Shown here piece by piece: positions 1 through 8,395 of a stretch of DNA of 64,000 nt. The DNA comes from an uncultured Oscillospiraceae bacterium. Its GTDB lineage: Bacteria; Bacillota_A; Clostridia; Oscillospirales; Oscillospiraceae. A model generated the notes under the pieces. That model saw only the letters and a program-made list of their open reading frames with translations, did no database searches and had not been told where the DNA came from. The translations under genes and the position numbers were made by a program. The stretch's first letter is position 1. Every line of letters begins with the position of its first letter. The stretch is from assembly GCA_910579155.1 (NCBI GenBank), contig CAJTTS010000001.1, positions 28,369 through 92,368 on the forward strand. The letters are read 5' to 3'.

Positions 1-2014
1 CCGCCTCCAACTCCCCGGCCATCGAGGTGCTGGGGACCTGACCGTACTGGACAGCACGGCGGGCCAAGCGCCCGTGGTGACGGGCACTGCCGTGTCCTAC
101 ACTTCCGGTCGCATTATTGCCATCGGCGGGGACGGGGTGTATGTGCAGCCGGGCCGGACATTCCAACTGCTCAGCGGCACCATCGACGCGGCGGGGCGGG
201 GTGTGGCCGTCTACGCCGACCGAAACGAGGACAGCGAGTGGTTTGAAACCACCGCCCAAATCACCGGCGGCTATGTGAAGGCGGTGGATTCCGCCGTCCT
301 GGTGCGGGGCAACGGGGCGGCGGCAAACATCGGAGAGGCCGTTCTGGCCAGTGAGAGAGCCCCTGTGATTACCGGCGGCGAGGACGGGGCGGCAGGCGAC
401 ACGTCGATTGCCCTTAACGGGGCCATGCTGATCGCCCGGGGCGCGGCCCCCGGAAGCCTCCCCTGCGGCATCTATCACCCCCAGAAGGGCAGGTTAAACA
501 TCTACAGGACCGAAATATATGCCCAGGGCGGTGTCGGCGTCCTCATGCGCGGCGGCACGCTGAGTATAAATAGCGACCCGACGAAATTTTACACCGGCGG
601 CTCGGGGCAAGGCGTCATCGGAAGTCCGGCGCAGGTGCTGCCTGCCGGACAGCCCATCGTCATGGATCAGGCCAGCAAGCTCTATGATTGCGATAGGACC
701 ACCGTCTATTTGAGCAAGCTGCTGAGCAATCCGACGGAGTTCAGGCCCACGGCATATCCCGCCGATGGGTTTGGCCTGAGCACAGTGATTTCCAGCAACG
801 GCGGCGAGAAATATTCCTTCGGGCGCTTCTGCACCGTCACCTTTGACCCCAACGGCGGAGAAGGCGGCGGGACGCGGACCACCAACGCCAACGGGGAGGC
901 GGAATGGCCGGACGACCCCGTGCGGGAAGGGCGTGTCTTTCGGGGATGGAGCACCGGAAGAAGCGACCTTGCCGGCATCATCGGCCAGCCCTACCGATTT
1001 ACAAAGGACACCAAGCTCTACGCCCAGTGGATTCCCGAGGGCGCCTATGTGGTTACCTTCCTCAGTGCGGCCAACGGCTCCGTCCACGCGGTCTCGGTTA
1101 CCGGACTGGACGGGGTGCTGGTGGACTGGCCGACCTCCGCCCTCTACGGCTACGAGGGCAAGGTGTTCATGGGCTGGTCCGCCGACCCGGACTGGGAGGA
1201 GTACCCGTTTGACCGGTCGTTCACCAAGGACACCACCCTCTATGCGCGCTGGGGCAACCCGGTCAGGCCCCATACCATCACCTTCGATTACAACGACGGC
1301 AGCGGCAATACCACCACAATGCAAACAGACTTAAACGGGCTGTTGCCTGGCCGACCCACGCCCACACGGGACGGGTATGTCTTCAAGGGCTGGAGCTGGT
1401 CCAGCAGCTACGACATCTTCCCGCGGAGCGACTTCGCTTTTTATGAAGACACCCGCTTCTATGCCCGGTGGATTCCCAATGACGGCTATATTATCACCTT
1501 CCACCCGAATAACGGCGGCGCGGACGAGACCAGGAGGACCCTTGCCACCGGGGTGGTGACCGATTGGCCCGATGAGCCGAAGCTGGAGGGCTACACCTTT
1601 GGTGGCTGGTATGCCGCCATATCCGGCGGCGAACAGGTCTCCGCCTCCACTGTATTTACGGGGAATGCCACCGTTTATGCCCACTGGACCCAAGCTTCCT
1701 CCGGGATATCCCCCACCGACACCTATCAGATATATACCCCCGGCAGCGCCTACGGAGGCAGCTTTTCCGTCAGCCATACCACCGCTGCGGGCACGGTTGT
1801 AACCGTTCAGGCCAGCCCGTGGGGCAATTACGCGCTGAGCCAAATATCGGTCACTCGGCTCGACACCGGAGGGACGGTATCCCTCAGCGGGTCCGGCAAC
1901 CGGTATACCTTTGCCATGCCCGCCAGTGATGTGCGTCTGGGGCTTGCCTATGTCCAGACTTCGGGCGGCTTCGGCAATCCTAAGCGAGTACGCTTTCACC
2001 CCAGGCGCTCTTGA
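1..2014 (+). CDS. Surface protein with four InlB-type (Listeria-Bacteroides) repeats, 5'-truncated by window edge
   Basis: This is a secreted or cell-surface protein fragment. The first half is a beta-helix-like region rich in G, A, N and short hydrophobic turns. Four InlB B-repeat units follow, each opening with VTF or ITF and ending in YAQW, YARW or YAHW (roughly nt 835-1030, 1050-1250, 1270-1470 and 1490-1690). A short Ser/Thr-rich tail follows. The reading frame is open back to position 2, and the first listed start (GTG at 74) lies inside the repeat fold with no ribosome-binding site, so the real start is upstream of the window. Codons before about nt 32 make better protein sense in another frame, which suggests a one-base indel in the G run at 32-35. 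No LPXTG motif or membrane anchor is visible at the C-terminus. The function is unknown, with adhesion usually presumed for this family. Confidence 0.75.
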   Translation, partial: RLQLPGHRGAGDLTVLDSTAGQAPVVTGTAVSYTSGRIIAIGGDGVYVQPGRTFQLLSGTIDAAGRGVAVYADRNEDSEWFETTAQITGGYVKAVDSAVLVRGNGAAANIGEAVLASERAPVITGGEDGAAGDTSIALNGAMLIARGAAPGSLPCGIYHPQKGRLNIYRTEIYAQGGVGVLMRGGTLSINSDPTKFYTGGSGQGVIGSPAQVLPAGQPIVMDQASKLYDCDRTTVYLSKLLSNPTEFRPTAYPADGFGLSTVISSNGGEKYSFGRFCTVTFDPNGGEGGGTRTTNANGEAEWPDDPVREGRVFRGWSTGRSDLAGIIGQPYRFTKDTKLYAQWIPEGAYVVTFLSAANGSVHAVSVTGLDGVLVDWPTSALYGYEGKVFMGWSADPDWEEYPFDRSFTKDTTLYARWGNPVRPHTITFDYNDGSGNTTTMQTDLNGLLPGRPTPTRDGYVFKGWSWSSSYDIFPRSDFAFYEDTRFYARWIPNDGYIITFHPNNGGADETRRTLATGVVTDWPDEPKLEGYTFGGWYAAISGGEQVSASTVFTGNATVYAHWTQASSGISPTDTYQIYTPGSAYGGSFSVSHTTAAGTVVTVQASPWGNYALSQISVTRLDTGGTVSLSGSGNRYTFAMPASDVRLGLAYVQTSGGFGNPKRVRFHPRRS

Positions 2015-2178
2015 CCTGTGGGCAGGCGAACACCATTCTCATGCGGTTTTTGTCCAACGTGAGATGAATACGGCAGTTAGCGCCAGAAGCAAGAGGCAAC
2101 CAATCGCCCTTGGAAATTTTAGCAACCGCCGGTTGCACTTCGCAAAAAACGCGTCGCGGGACAAAGGCGGCGGGATAG

Positions 2179-2210
2179 AAAAGCTCCCCTGCTGCGGCAG
2201 GGGAGCTTTT
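2179..2210. terminator. Bidirectional intrinsic terminator between convergent genes
   Basis: A 12-bp GC-rich stem with a small loop is flanked by T-rich sequence on both strands. It sits between the 3' ends of the surface protein gene (plus) and the SDR gene (minus), so it can serve both. The preceding 2015-2178 shows no gene. Confidence 0.8.
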
Positions 2211-2235
2211 GCGCTGTCCGTTTCTTCGCGCTTCT

Positions 2236-2973
2236 TTAGGTCATTGCCGCGCCGTCCACCTTCAGCACGGTGCCGGTGACGTAGCCGGCCTGGTCGCTGG
2301 CCAAGTACAGGAAGGCGTTGGCCACGTCCTCAGGCTGGCCCACGCGGCCCAGGGGGATTCCGGCAGAGATGCGGTCCACCATCTCCTTGGGCAGCGAGGC
2401 CACCATGTCGGTGGCGGTGACGCCGGGAGCCACGGCGTTGACGCGGATCTGGTCCTTGGCCAGCTCGCGGGCCCAGGACCGGGTCAGGCCGTTGACGGCG
2501 AACTTGGAGGCGGGATAGCCGCTGCCGGAGGGCTGGCCGAACTCGGACACCATGGAGCTGGTGTTCAGGATGACGCCGCCGCCCTGCTCCCGCATGATCC
2601 GGGCCGCTGCCTGGGCGCACACGAACAGCGCCTTCACGTTCAGGTCAAAGATTTTGCCGAACTCGTCCACGGTGTAGTCGTACAGACTGGTGCGGGAGGA
2701 GATGCCCGCGTTGTTTACCAGGATATCCAGGCTGCCGAACTTCTCCTTGGCGGCGGCAAAGGCGGCGCCCACCGCCTCGGGGTCGCACAGGTCGGGGCAG
2801 GCGCCCGTCACGCGTCCGCCGTACTCGGTGAGCTTGGACAGGGCCTTGTCCACCGTCTCCTGCCGGGAGCCGCACACCACCACGTTGGCGCCGTTGTCCA
2901 GATAGGTTTTCACGATGGCAAAGCCAATGCCCCGGGTGCCGCCGGTGACGACGGCTGTCTTGTTTTTCAGCAT
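2236..2973 (-). CDS. Short-chain dehydrogenase/reductase (FabG-like)
   Basis: This is a 245-residue classical SDR, the usual family length. It has the NAD(P)-binding TGGTRGIG motif at residues 10-17, NNAG at 87-90, and the catalytic Ser140, Tyr153 and Lys157 (YPASK). The closest general match is 3-oxoacyl-ACP reductase-type enzymes, but no fatty acid genes are nearby and the substrate cannot be told from sequence. The ATG at 2973 has an AAAGGAG ribosome-binding site ten bases upstream. It is monocistronic, convergent with the surface protein and divergent from the PepSY gene. A soluble cytoplasmic enzyme is expected. Confidence 0.9.
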   Translation of the reverse strand: MLKNKTAVVTGGTRGIGFAIVKTYLDNGANVVVCGSRQETVDKALSKLTEYGGRVTGACPDLCDPEAVGAAFAAAKEKFGSLDILVNNAGISSRTSLYDYTVDEFGKIFDLNVKALFVCAQAAARIMREQGGGVILNTSSMVSEFGQPSGSGYPASKFAVNGLTRSWARELAKDQIRVNAVAPGVTATDMVASLPKEMVDRISAGIPLGRVGQPEDVANAFLYLASDQAGYVTGTVLKVDGAAMT

Positions 2974-3113
2974 GATACAGGACTCCTTTTTATATGTTGG
3001 ATGTGGCCGAACCCAAAATACTCATAAACCAGTCTACCTGACGCCGCCAACTTTGTCAAGCATTTGTCAAAGATATGACCCGCTCACCCCCACCCTTCTT
3101 AATTATTTTCCGC

Positions 3114-3167
3114 TATACATTTGGGAAATTGTCTGATATAATATTAGTATACGCCGCAAGGCGGCGT
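3114..3167 (+). promoter_or_regulatory. Promoter and 5' hairpin of the PepSY gene
   Basis: TATACA (3114-3119) lies 17 bases from a perfect TATAAT (3137-3142) that also carries the upstream TGA of an extended -10. A short inverted repeat, ACGCCGCAAGGCGGCGT (3151-3167), falls in the predicted 5' untranslated region. Confidence 0.7.
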
Positions 3168-3209
3168 CCGCAACATGATAAATACATGCGGGAAAGGAGC
3201 GCGCTTGTC

Positions 3210-4430
3210 ATGCCGAAATGGAAAACCCTGTTTGAAACGCCCAAGAAGACCGCCGTCACCGTGGCCTGCATCTTGGTCCTGTTGGCCACCGTAGGAACAG
3301 CCACGGTATACGCCGCCAACGCTTTCGCCCGGAGTTCCGCCATCGGCGGGGAGGAGGCCGCCAACTTTGCCTTCGCCGACGCCGGGGTGGACCCGGTTTC
3401 CGCCACCGGCCTCCACGTGGAATTCGACCGGGAGCAAGGCCGGTTTGTCTATGAGGTGGAGTTCGCCGCCGATGGGACGGAATATAAATACCTCATTGAT
3501 TCCACAGACGGCTCGGTGGTGAAGCGGGAGAAGGAGACTGTCAGCGCCCCCCAGGAGAGCGGGGCGGCGGGGATGACTCCCTCCAGGACGCTGGAGGAGG
3601 CCCGGGAGATTGCCCTGGCCGACGCGGGCGTGGCGGCGGACGCCGCTGTCTTCTCCGAGGCGGAGCTGGATCAGGATAAGGGCCTATGGGTGTACGAATT
3701 CAAATTCCAGGCCGGGGACAGCCAATTCGAGTACGAGATAAACGCCAATACCGGGGACGTTTACAGCAAATCCGTAAAGACCTACGTTACGCCCAATCCC
3801 AGCCCCACCCAATCCACCGCTCCTGCGCCGGAGAGCGCCGCCCAGCCCGCACCCGGCGAGGTCCCGGCGGCTCGGCCGTCCGACACGCTTCCTCCCGCCG
3901 ATTCCCATCACCCGGACGACCAAAATTACGGAGGCGACCGCTCCACGGGGACTGCCCCCGGCGTGGATCTGGAGACGGCCAAGGCCGCCGCCCTGGCCGA
4001 CGCGGGGGTGTCCGCCGACGGCGCTGTGTTCACCAAGACCAAGCTGGACTGGGAGGACGGCGTGCAGGTCTATGAGATCGAGTTTTACACCTCCACCCAT
4101 GAGTATGAGTACGAGATCTCCGCCTCCACCGGCGCGGTCTACAACCGCAGCGCGGAGGCCTTCCATACCTCCGTCCAGGACCCGCCCGTTGAGTCCACTC
4201 CGGGGATGAGCACCGGCTCGTCCTACATCGGCACGACTCAGGCCAAATCCATTGCCTTGGACCACGCGGGGCTCAGCGAATCCCAGGTGATGGTCACCAA
4301 GGCGGGCCTGGACCGGGACGACGGCGTGATGGTGTACGAGATTGAGTTCCGCCAGGGGCGGACGGAGTACGAGTACAAGATCGACGCCCAGACCGGCACG
4401 ATTCTGGAGCACGAGACCGACCGGGATTGA
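3210..4430 (+). CDS. Membrane-anchored protein with four PepSY domains
   Basis: This is a 406-residue protein. The chosen ATG has AAAGGAG 10 bases upstream. An earlier in-frame start near 3075 lies upstream of the promoter and is rejected. A single membrane segment (about residues 14-36) is followed by four PepSY-type repeats of about 65 residues. Each reads A-x-x-A-L-x-D-A-G-V and ends with a YEYEI-x-A-x-T-G strand. A Pro/Ser-rich linker separates repeats 2 and 3. PepSY domains are usually extracytoplasmic and are linked to inhibiting or binding proteases. The C-terminus should face outside. No protease is adjacent, so the partner is unknown. The gene ends convergently with mutS, with a strong shared terminator between them. 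Confidence 0.88.
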   Translation: MPKWKTLFETPKKTAVTVACILVLLATVGTATVYAANAFARSSAIGGEEAANFAFADAGVDPVSATGLHVEFDREQGRFVYEVEFAADGTEYKYLIDSTDGSVVKREKETVSAPQESGAAGMTPSRTLEEAREIALADAGVAADAAVFSEAELDQDKGLWVYEFKFQAGDSQFEYEINANTGDVYSKSVKTYVTPNPSPTQSTAPAPESAAQPAPGEVPAARPSDTLPPADSHHPDDQNYGGDRSTGTAPGVDLETAKAAALADAGVSADGAVFTKTKLDWEDGVQVYEIEFYTSTHEYEYEISASTGAVYNRSAEAFHTSVQDPPVESTPGMSTGSSYIGTTQAKSIALDHAGLSESQVMVTKAGLDRDDGVMVYEIEFRQGRTEYEYKIDAQTGTILEHETDRD

Positions 4431-4455
4431 GCGCCGCCCCTCCCAAGCACACAGG

Positions 4456-4488
4456 CAGGCCCCCGCCGCATCATGCGGCGGGGGCCTG
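4456..4488. terminator. Strong hairpin terminator between PepSY gene and mutS
   Basis: A perfect 15-bp GC-rich stem (4456-4470 with 4474-4488) and a TCA loop sit between two convergent genes. The T tracts are short, so termination efficiency is uncertain, but position and stem strength fit a shared terminator. Confidence 0.75.
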
Positions 4489-4496
4489 CTCTTGCC

Positions 4497-7136
4497 TCAA
4501 AGCTGATTTTTCAACTGATACAGCAGATTCATGGCCTCAATGGGGGTGAGAGTCTCCACGGAGACGCTCTGTAGCTGCTCCAGCACCGCCGCCCCGGCCA
4601 TGTCCCCCAGGGACACCTGATCCGGCTCCTCCCGGGGGGCCTGGGCGCGGGAGGGAACCCAGCCTTGCCGCTCCAGCTCACCCAGAATCTCCCGGGCCCG
4701 GTCCACCACCCGGTTTGGCACCCCCGCCAGCTTGGCCACCTCCACCCCGTAGCTCTGGTCCGCCCCGCCGGGGACGATCTTGCGCAGGAACACGATGCCG
4801 TCCCCCCGCTTCTTGGCCGCGATGTGGTAGTTGCGCACCCCCTCGATGGTGTGCTCCACCTCGGTGAGCTCGTGGTAGTGGGTGGCGAACAGGGTCTTGG
4901 CCCCCAACCGTTTCTTGTCCGCGCAGTATTCCAGCACCGCCCGGGCGATGGACATGCCGTCGTAGGTGGAGGTGCCCCGGCCGATCTCGTCCAGGATCAG
5001 CAGGGAGCGGGATGTGGCGTTTTTCAGCATGGCCGCCACCTCGGTCATTTCCACCATGAAGGTGGACTGCCCCGCCGACAGGTCGTCCGACGCGCCGATG
5101 CGGGTGAACACCCGGTCCACCACCCCGATCCGGGCCGTGCGGGCCGGAACAAAGGAGCCCATCTGGGCCATGAGCACAATGAGGGCAACCTGACGCATAT
5201 AAGTGGACTTGCCCGCCATGTTGGGGCCGGTGATGATGGCAAGGCGGTTCTCGCCGCCGTCCATGTGGACGTCATTGGGGACGAAAAGGGAATCCTTGAG
5301 CATCCGCTCCACCACCGGGTGGCGGCCCTCCTTGATGTCGATGACGCCGCTGTTGTCCACCGCCGGACGGACATAGCCGTTTTCCATCGCTACGGCGGCA
5401 AAGGAGCACAGCACGTCCAGGTAGCCTACGCCGCCTGCCACATCCTGCACCTGATGCACCCGCTGGGAGGCGGTGTCCCGGAGGCGGCAGAAGAGCTGGT
5501 ATTCCAGGGCGGTCACCCGGCTCTGGGCGGACAGAATCTCGTGCTCCAGGTCCTTCAACTCCTGGGTGATGAACCGTTCGCAGTTCACCAGGGTCTGCTT
5601 GCGGATGTAGTCGCCGGGCACCAGGCTGTAGTTGCTCTTGGACACCTCGATGTAGTAGCCGAACACCTTATTATAGCGCACCTTCAGGCTTTTGATGCCC
5701 GTGCGCTCCTTCTCCCGGCCCTCCAGGGCGGCCACCATGTCCGCCCCGTGGTCGATCACGTCCCGGAGGTGGTCCACCTCCTCGTCGTAGCCCTTGCGGA
5801 TGAAGCCGCCCTCCCGGATGGTGAAGGGCAGGCGGTTGTCGTCCTCGTCGTCCCGGATGGCCTGCTTCAGCAGGGATTGCAAATCCCCCAGGCCGGTGAA
5901 CTGATCCAAAAACTCAAAACGCCGGGGGGCCGCCTTGACCAGGCCCGCGGCCTGCTCCGCCAGCACGGGCAGCACCGCCAGCCCGTCGGCCAGCATCAGC
6001 ATATCCCGGGCATTGGCGCTGCCGTATACCACCTTGCTGATGATGCGCTCCAGGTCAGGCACCTGCCGCAGCGTGCGGGCCAGCTCTTCCCGCACCACAG
6101 CGTCCGCCGCCAGGGCGGCCACCTGGTCCTGCCGGATGGAGACGGCGGCGGGATCGCACAGGGGCTGCTCAATCCAGGCACGGATGAGCCGGTGGCCCAT
6201 GGGAGTTTTCGTCTTGTCCAGCACCCAGAGCAGCGAGCCCTTTTTCTCGCCGCCCCGGATGGTCTCGGTAAGCTCCAGGGTGCGCCGGGCAGTGAGGTCC
6301 AGCTCCAGATAGCGCTGGCGGGTGGCCCCGTCCAGCTCCAGGCGGCTGAGGTGGCTCAAATCGGTCTTTTGGGTCTCCTTGAGGTAGGCCGCCAGCGCTC
6401 CCGCCGCCTGCCAGCCCGGCAGCAAATTGCCATCAGGCCCCTCGGGCAGCTCCTCCCCTTCCGGCCACACGCCGCAGGACACCAGCGCCGCCTTGGCCTG
6501 AGCGGGGCGGAACCGGGCCTCGCCGCCGTTCTCGCACAGGCAGCCCAACCGGTTTTGCAGGAAATCCGTCAGCTCCTTCTCCGCGAAGGCCCCATCGGAC
6601 AAAATGGCCTCGCTGGGGGGCTGGGCGGACAGGCGGTTGAGCAGGTGGGACAGCCAGCCCTCTCCATGGAAAGGGGCGGCGGAGAACTGCCCGGTGGACA
6701 GGTCGCATTGGGACAGCCCCGCCCCGGCGCTGTCCAGATAGATGGCGCAGATGAAGTTGTTCCGGCTCTCGTCCAGCATCACGTCGTCCATGGCGGTGCC
6801 GGGGGTGACGATGCGGATCACGTCCCGGTCCACCAGGCCCTTGGCGGTGGCCGGGTCCTCCATCTGTTCGCAGATGGCCACCTTGTACCCCCGCTTGATG
6901 AGCCGGGCGATGTAGCTCTGGGCGGAGTGGTAGGGCACGCCGCACATGGGGGTACGCTCCTCCTCCGGCTTGCCCCGGTCCCGGGTGGTGAGGGTGAGGC
7001 CAAGCTCCTCCGCGCCCAGCTTGGCGTCGTCGTGGAACATCTCGTAGAAATCGCCCAGCCGGAAAAACAGAAGGCAGTCGGGGTGGTTCTCCTTCACCTT
7101 CCAGTATTGCTTCATCATAGGGGTCATCTCTGCCAT
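4497..7136 (-). CDS. mutS: DNA mismatch repair ATPase MutS
   Basis: This is an 879-residue MutS of normal length. The mismatch-wedging F-Y-E motif is at residues 30-32 (GDFYEMF). Connector, lever and clamp domains follow, then the ABC-type ATPase with Walker A GPNMAGKST, Walker B LLILDEIGRGTSTYDG and the FATHYHELT switch. The protein recognises mispairs and recruits MutL, but no mutL lies within the window. I take the start at the ATG of MAEMTPMM. The open frame runs 44 codons further upstream without a good ribosome-binding site and is unlike MutS. The site for the chosen start is itself weak, so MTPMM three codons later is an alternative. A terminator-like hairpin separates it from the upstream mreC. 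Confidence 0.97.
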   Translation of the reverse strand: MAEMTPMMKQYWKVKENHPDCLLFFRLGDFYEMFHDDAKLGAEELGLTLTTRDRGKPEEERTPMCGVPYHSAQSYIARLIKRGYKVAICEQMEDPATAKGLVDRDVIRIVTPGTAMDDVMLDESRNNFICAIYLDSAGAGLSQCDLSTGQFSAAPFHGEGWLSHLLNRLSAQPPSEAILSDGAFAEKELTDFLQNRLGCLCENGGEARFRPAQAKAALVSCGVWPEGEELPEGPDGNLLPGWQAAGALAAYLKETQKTDLSHLSRLELDGATRQRYLELDLTARRTLELTETIRGGEKKGSLLWVLDKTKTPMGHRLIRAWIEQPLCDPAAVSIRQDQVAALAADAVVREELARTLRQVPDLERIISKVVYGSANARDMLMLADGLAVLPVLAEQAAGLVKAAPRRFEFLDQFTGLGDLQSLLKQAIRDDEDDNRLPFTIREGGFIRKGYDEEVDHLRDVIDHGADMVAALEGREKERTGIKSLKVRYNKVFGYYIEVSKSNYSLVPGDYIRKQTLVNCERFITQELKDLEHEILSAQSRVTALEYQLFCRLRDTASQRVHQVQDVAGGVGYLDVLCSFAAVAMENGYVRPAVDNSGVIDIKEGRHPVVERMLKDSLFVPNDVHMDGGENRLAIITGPNMAGKSTYMRQVALIVLMAQMGSFVPARTARIGVVDRVFTRIGASDDLSAGQSTFMVEMTEVAAMLKNATSRSLLILDEIGRGTSTYDGMSIARAVLEYCADKKRLGAKTLFATHYHELTEVEHTIEGVRNYHIAAKKRGDGIVFLRKIVPGGADQSYGVEVAKLAGVPNRVVDRAREILGELERQGWVPSRAQAPREEPDQVSLGDMAGAAVLEQLQSVSVETLTPIEAMNLLYQLKNQL

Positions 7137-7288
7137 ATTGACACGCTCGCTTTCTCTAATAAACACGGCGGGGATATCCCCGCCGCTGTCACGCTGCGAA
7201 GCGGTCAGGCGCTCGGTCGCTGTCTCGCCTTCGGCTCGGTCGGCGCTGAGCGTGTGCCACCGGCACACAGCGCCCCTCCGACGCGGGC

Positions 7289-7323
7289 AAAACCCGGCCC
7301 AACTTCGTTGGACCGGGGCTTTT
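7289..7323 (-). terminator. Intrinsic terminator downstream of mreC
   Basis: On the minus strand a GC-rich stem with a GAA loop is followed by TTTTG. It has the same architecture as the hairpin at 8311-8345. The rest of the 7137-7370 gap shows only GC-rich inverted repeats and no gene. Confidence 0.65.
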
Positions 7324-7370
7324 CCCCCTGTTCCGGCCCAAGCTCTCTCACTGTCCGCTTCTCCGCGCTT

Positions 7371-8201
7371 CTATTCACCATAATCCACAATCACATACAC
7401 ATACTGTGTCCCGTTGATGTCTGCCTCCGGCTCCACCTCGGCATAGCGGTTGATGCCGTCCTCCTCCACATAGAGGGTGCGCACCGAACCCACCACCAGG
7501 CCCGCCGGGTAAACTCCCCCCAGCCCGGAGGTGGTCACCTGGTCGCCGGTGACCAGCTTGGCGTTCTCGGACACAAAGGACAGACGCAGCAGCCCCTGTA
7601 GCATGAGGGTGAAGTCACCCTCCAGGATGGCGTCCTCGTCGGTGCGGGCCACGCGCCCCCCCAGCTCCAGGGTGGGGTCCAGGATGGTGGTGACCAGGGA
7701 GGAGTTGGGATTGGCCTCGGTGACCACGCCGATGAGGTGCCCATACTGGTCGATGACGCAGTCGTTTACCTCCACGCCCCCCAGGGTGCCCCGGTCGATG
7801 GTCAGGTTGGAGTACCAGTTGGAGGAGGAGCGGCGCACCACCGCCGCGTCCCGGTATTGCAGCTCGGGCCGCTCCTCGGCCAGACCCAGCAGGTCCTTCA
7901 TGCGTTCGTTCTCCCGCTGGGCGTCCTGGCCGGCGATGGCGTCCAGCTCCAGTTCCGCCACCCGCTGGCGCAGCGCCTCGTTTTCCGCGGCAAGCTCCTC
8001 GTACCGGAACGCCCGGTCATACCGCTCCTGGGTCCAGTTGGACACGGCGCTGGATGCCGCCCGGAAGGGGGTGGCCAGCACCTCCAGCGCGTTGTTCAGG
8101 GTGTTAAACCCCAAGATCTGCGCCCCCAGGGCTACCACCGCCGTAAGCAGCACGGCGGCCACCAGCAGCAGGCCGCCGTTATTTTGGAAAAATCGCCTCA
8201 T
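7371..8201 (-). CDS. mreC: Rod shape-determining protein MreC
   Basis: This is a 276-residue membrane protein. It has a short cytoplasmic N-terminus, one membrane helix (about 9-31), a coiled coil (about 59-107, rich in E, A, L and R) and the extracytoplasmic beta-barrel domain holding SSSNWYSNLTIDRG and the GDQVTTSGLGGVYPAGL signature. MreC dimers organise the elongasome that guides lateral cell-wall synthesis. mreB and mreD are not next to it here, although maf, a common neighbour of the mre genes, is. The ATG has AGGAG upstream. Hairpins on both sides suggest that maf, mreC and mutS are at least partly separate transcription units. Confidence 0.95.
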   Translation of the reverse strand: MRRFFQNNGGLLLVAAVLLTAVVALGAQILGFNTLNNALEVLATPFRAASSAVSNWTQERYDRAFRYEELAAENEALRQRVAELELDAIAGQDAQRENERMKDLLGLAEERPELQYRDAAVVRRSSSNWYSNLTIDRGTLGGVEVNDCVIDQYGHLIGVVTEANPNSSLVTTILDPTLELGGRVARTDEDAILEGDFTLMLQGLLRLSFVSENAKLVTGDQVTTSGLGGVYPAGLVVGSVRTLYVEEDGINRYAEVEPEADINGTQYVYVIVDYGE

Positions 8202-8235
8202 AGATTATGCTCCTGTATTCGTGTCTTTGCCGCCC

Positions 8236-8395
8236 GCTCACGACGGCTCTGCGCTTCTGCGTTGTCACGCTTCGCCTGTTCGCGACGCGCGGCTTCGCTC
8301 CGACTCGGGCAAAACCAGCCTCCGCTTCGCGGCGGCTGGGCTTTTGCCTTCGCTTCGCTCCATCCGCGCTGCTCACGACGGCTCTGCGCTTCTGC
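8236..8395. repeat. Pair of 25-bp direct repeats in the maf-mreC gap
   Basis: GCTCACGACGGCTCTGCG plus CTTCTGC occurs at 8236-8260 and again, identical over 25 bases, at 8371-8395, where it runs into the 3' end of the maf gene. Between the copies is a terminator-like hairpin. The similar hairpin after mreC suggests an interspersed, noncoding GC-rich element family. Confidence 0.7.
8311..8345 (-). terminator. Intrinsic terminator downstream of maf
   Basis: On the minus strand the CCAGCC...GGCTGG stem with a GAA loop is followed by TTTTGCC, immediately downstream of the maf fusion gene and upstream of mreC. Confidence 0.65.

Noticed and set aside
1911..2279. 122-codon ORF overlapping the end of the surface protein
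   Set aside because: It runs through the shared terminator hairpin, has no RBS and shows no protein-like pattern after about 30 codons. A C-terminal frameshift of the surface protein was considered but is not supported.
4665..7601. Plus-strand open frame of 978 codons opposite mutS and mreC
   Set aside because: It is an antisense shadow of GC-rich genes: composition is rich in H, Q, G and A, it has no ribosome-binding site, and mutS and mreC on the other strand have full family motifs.
8236..8395. Possible CRISPR or tandem-repeat array
   Set aside because: There are only two copies, no regular spacers and no cas genes. No CRISPR array was seen anywhere in the window.
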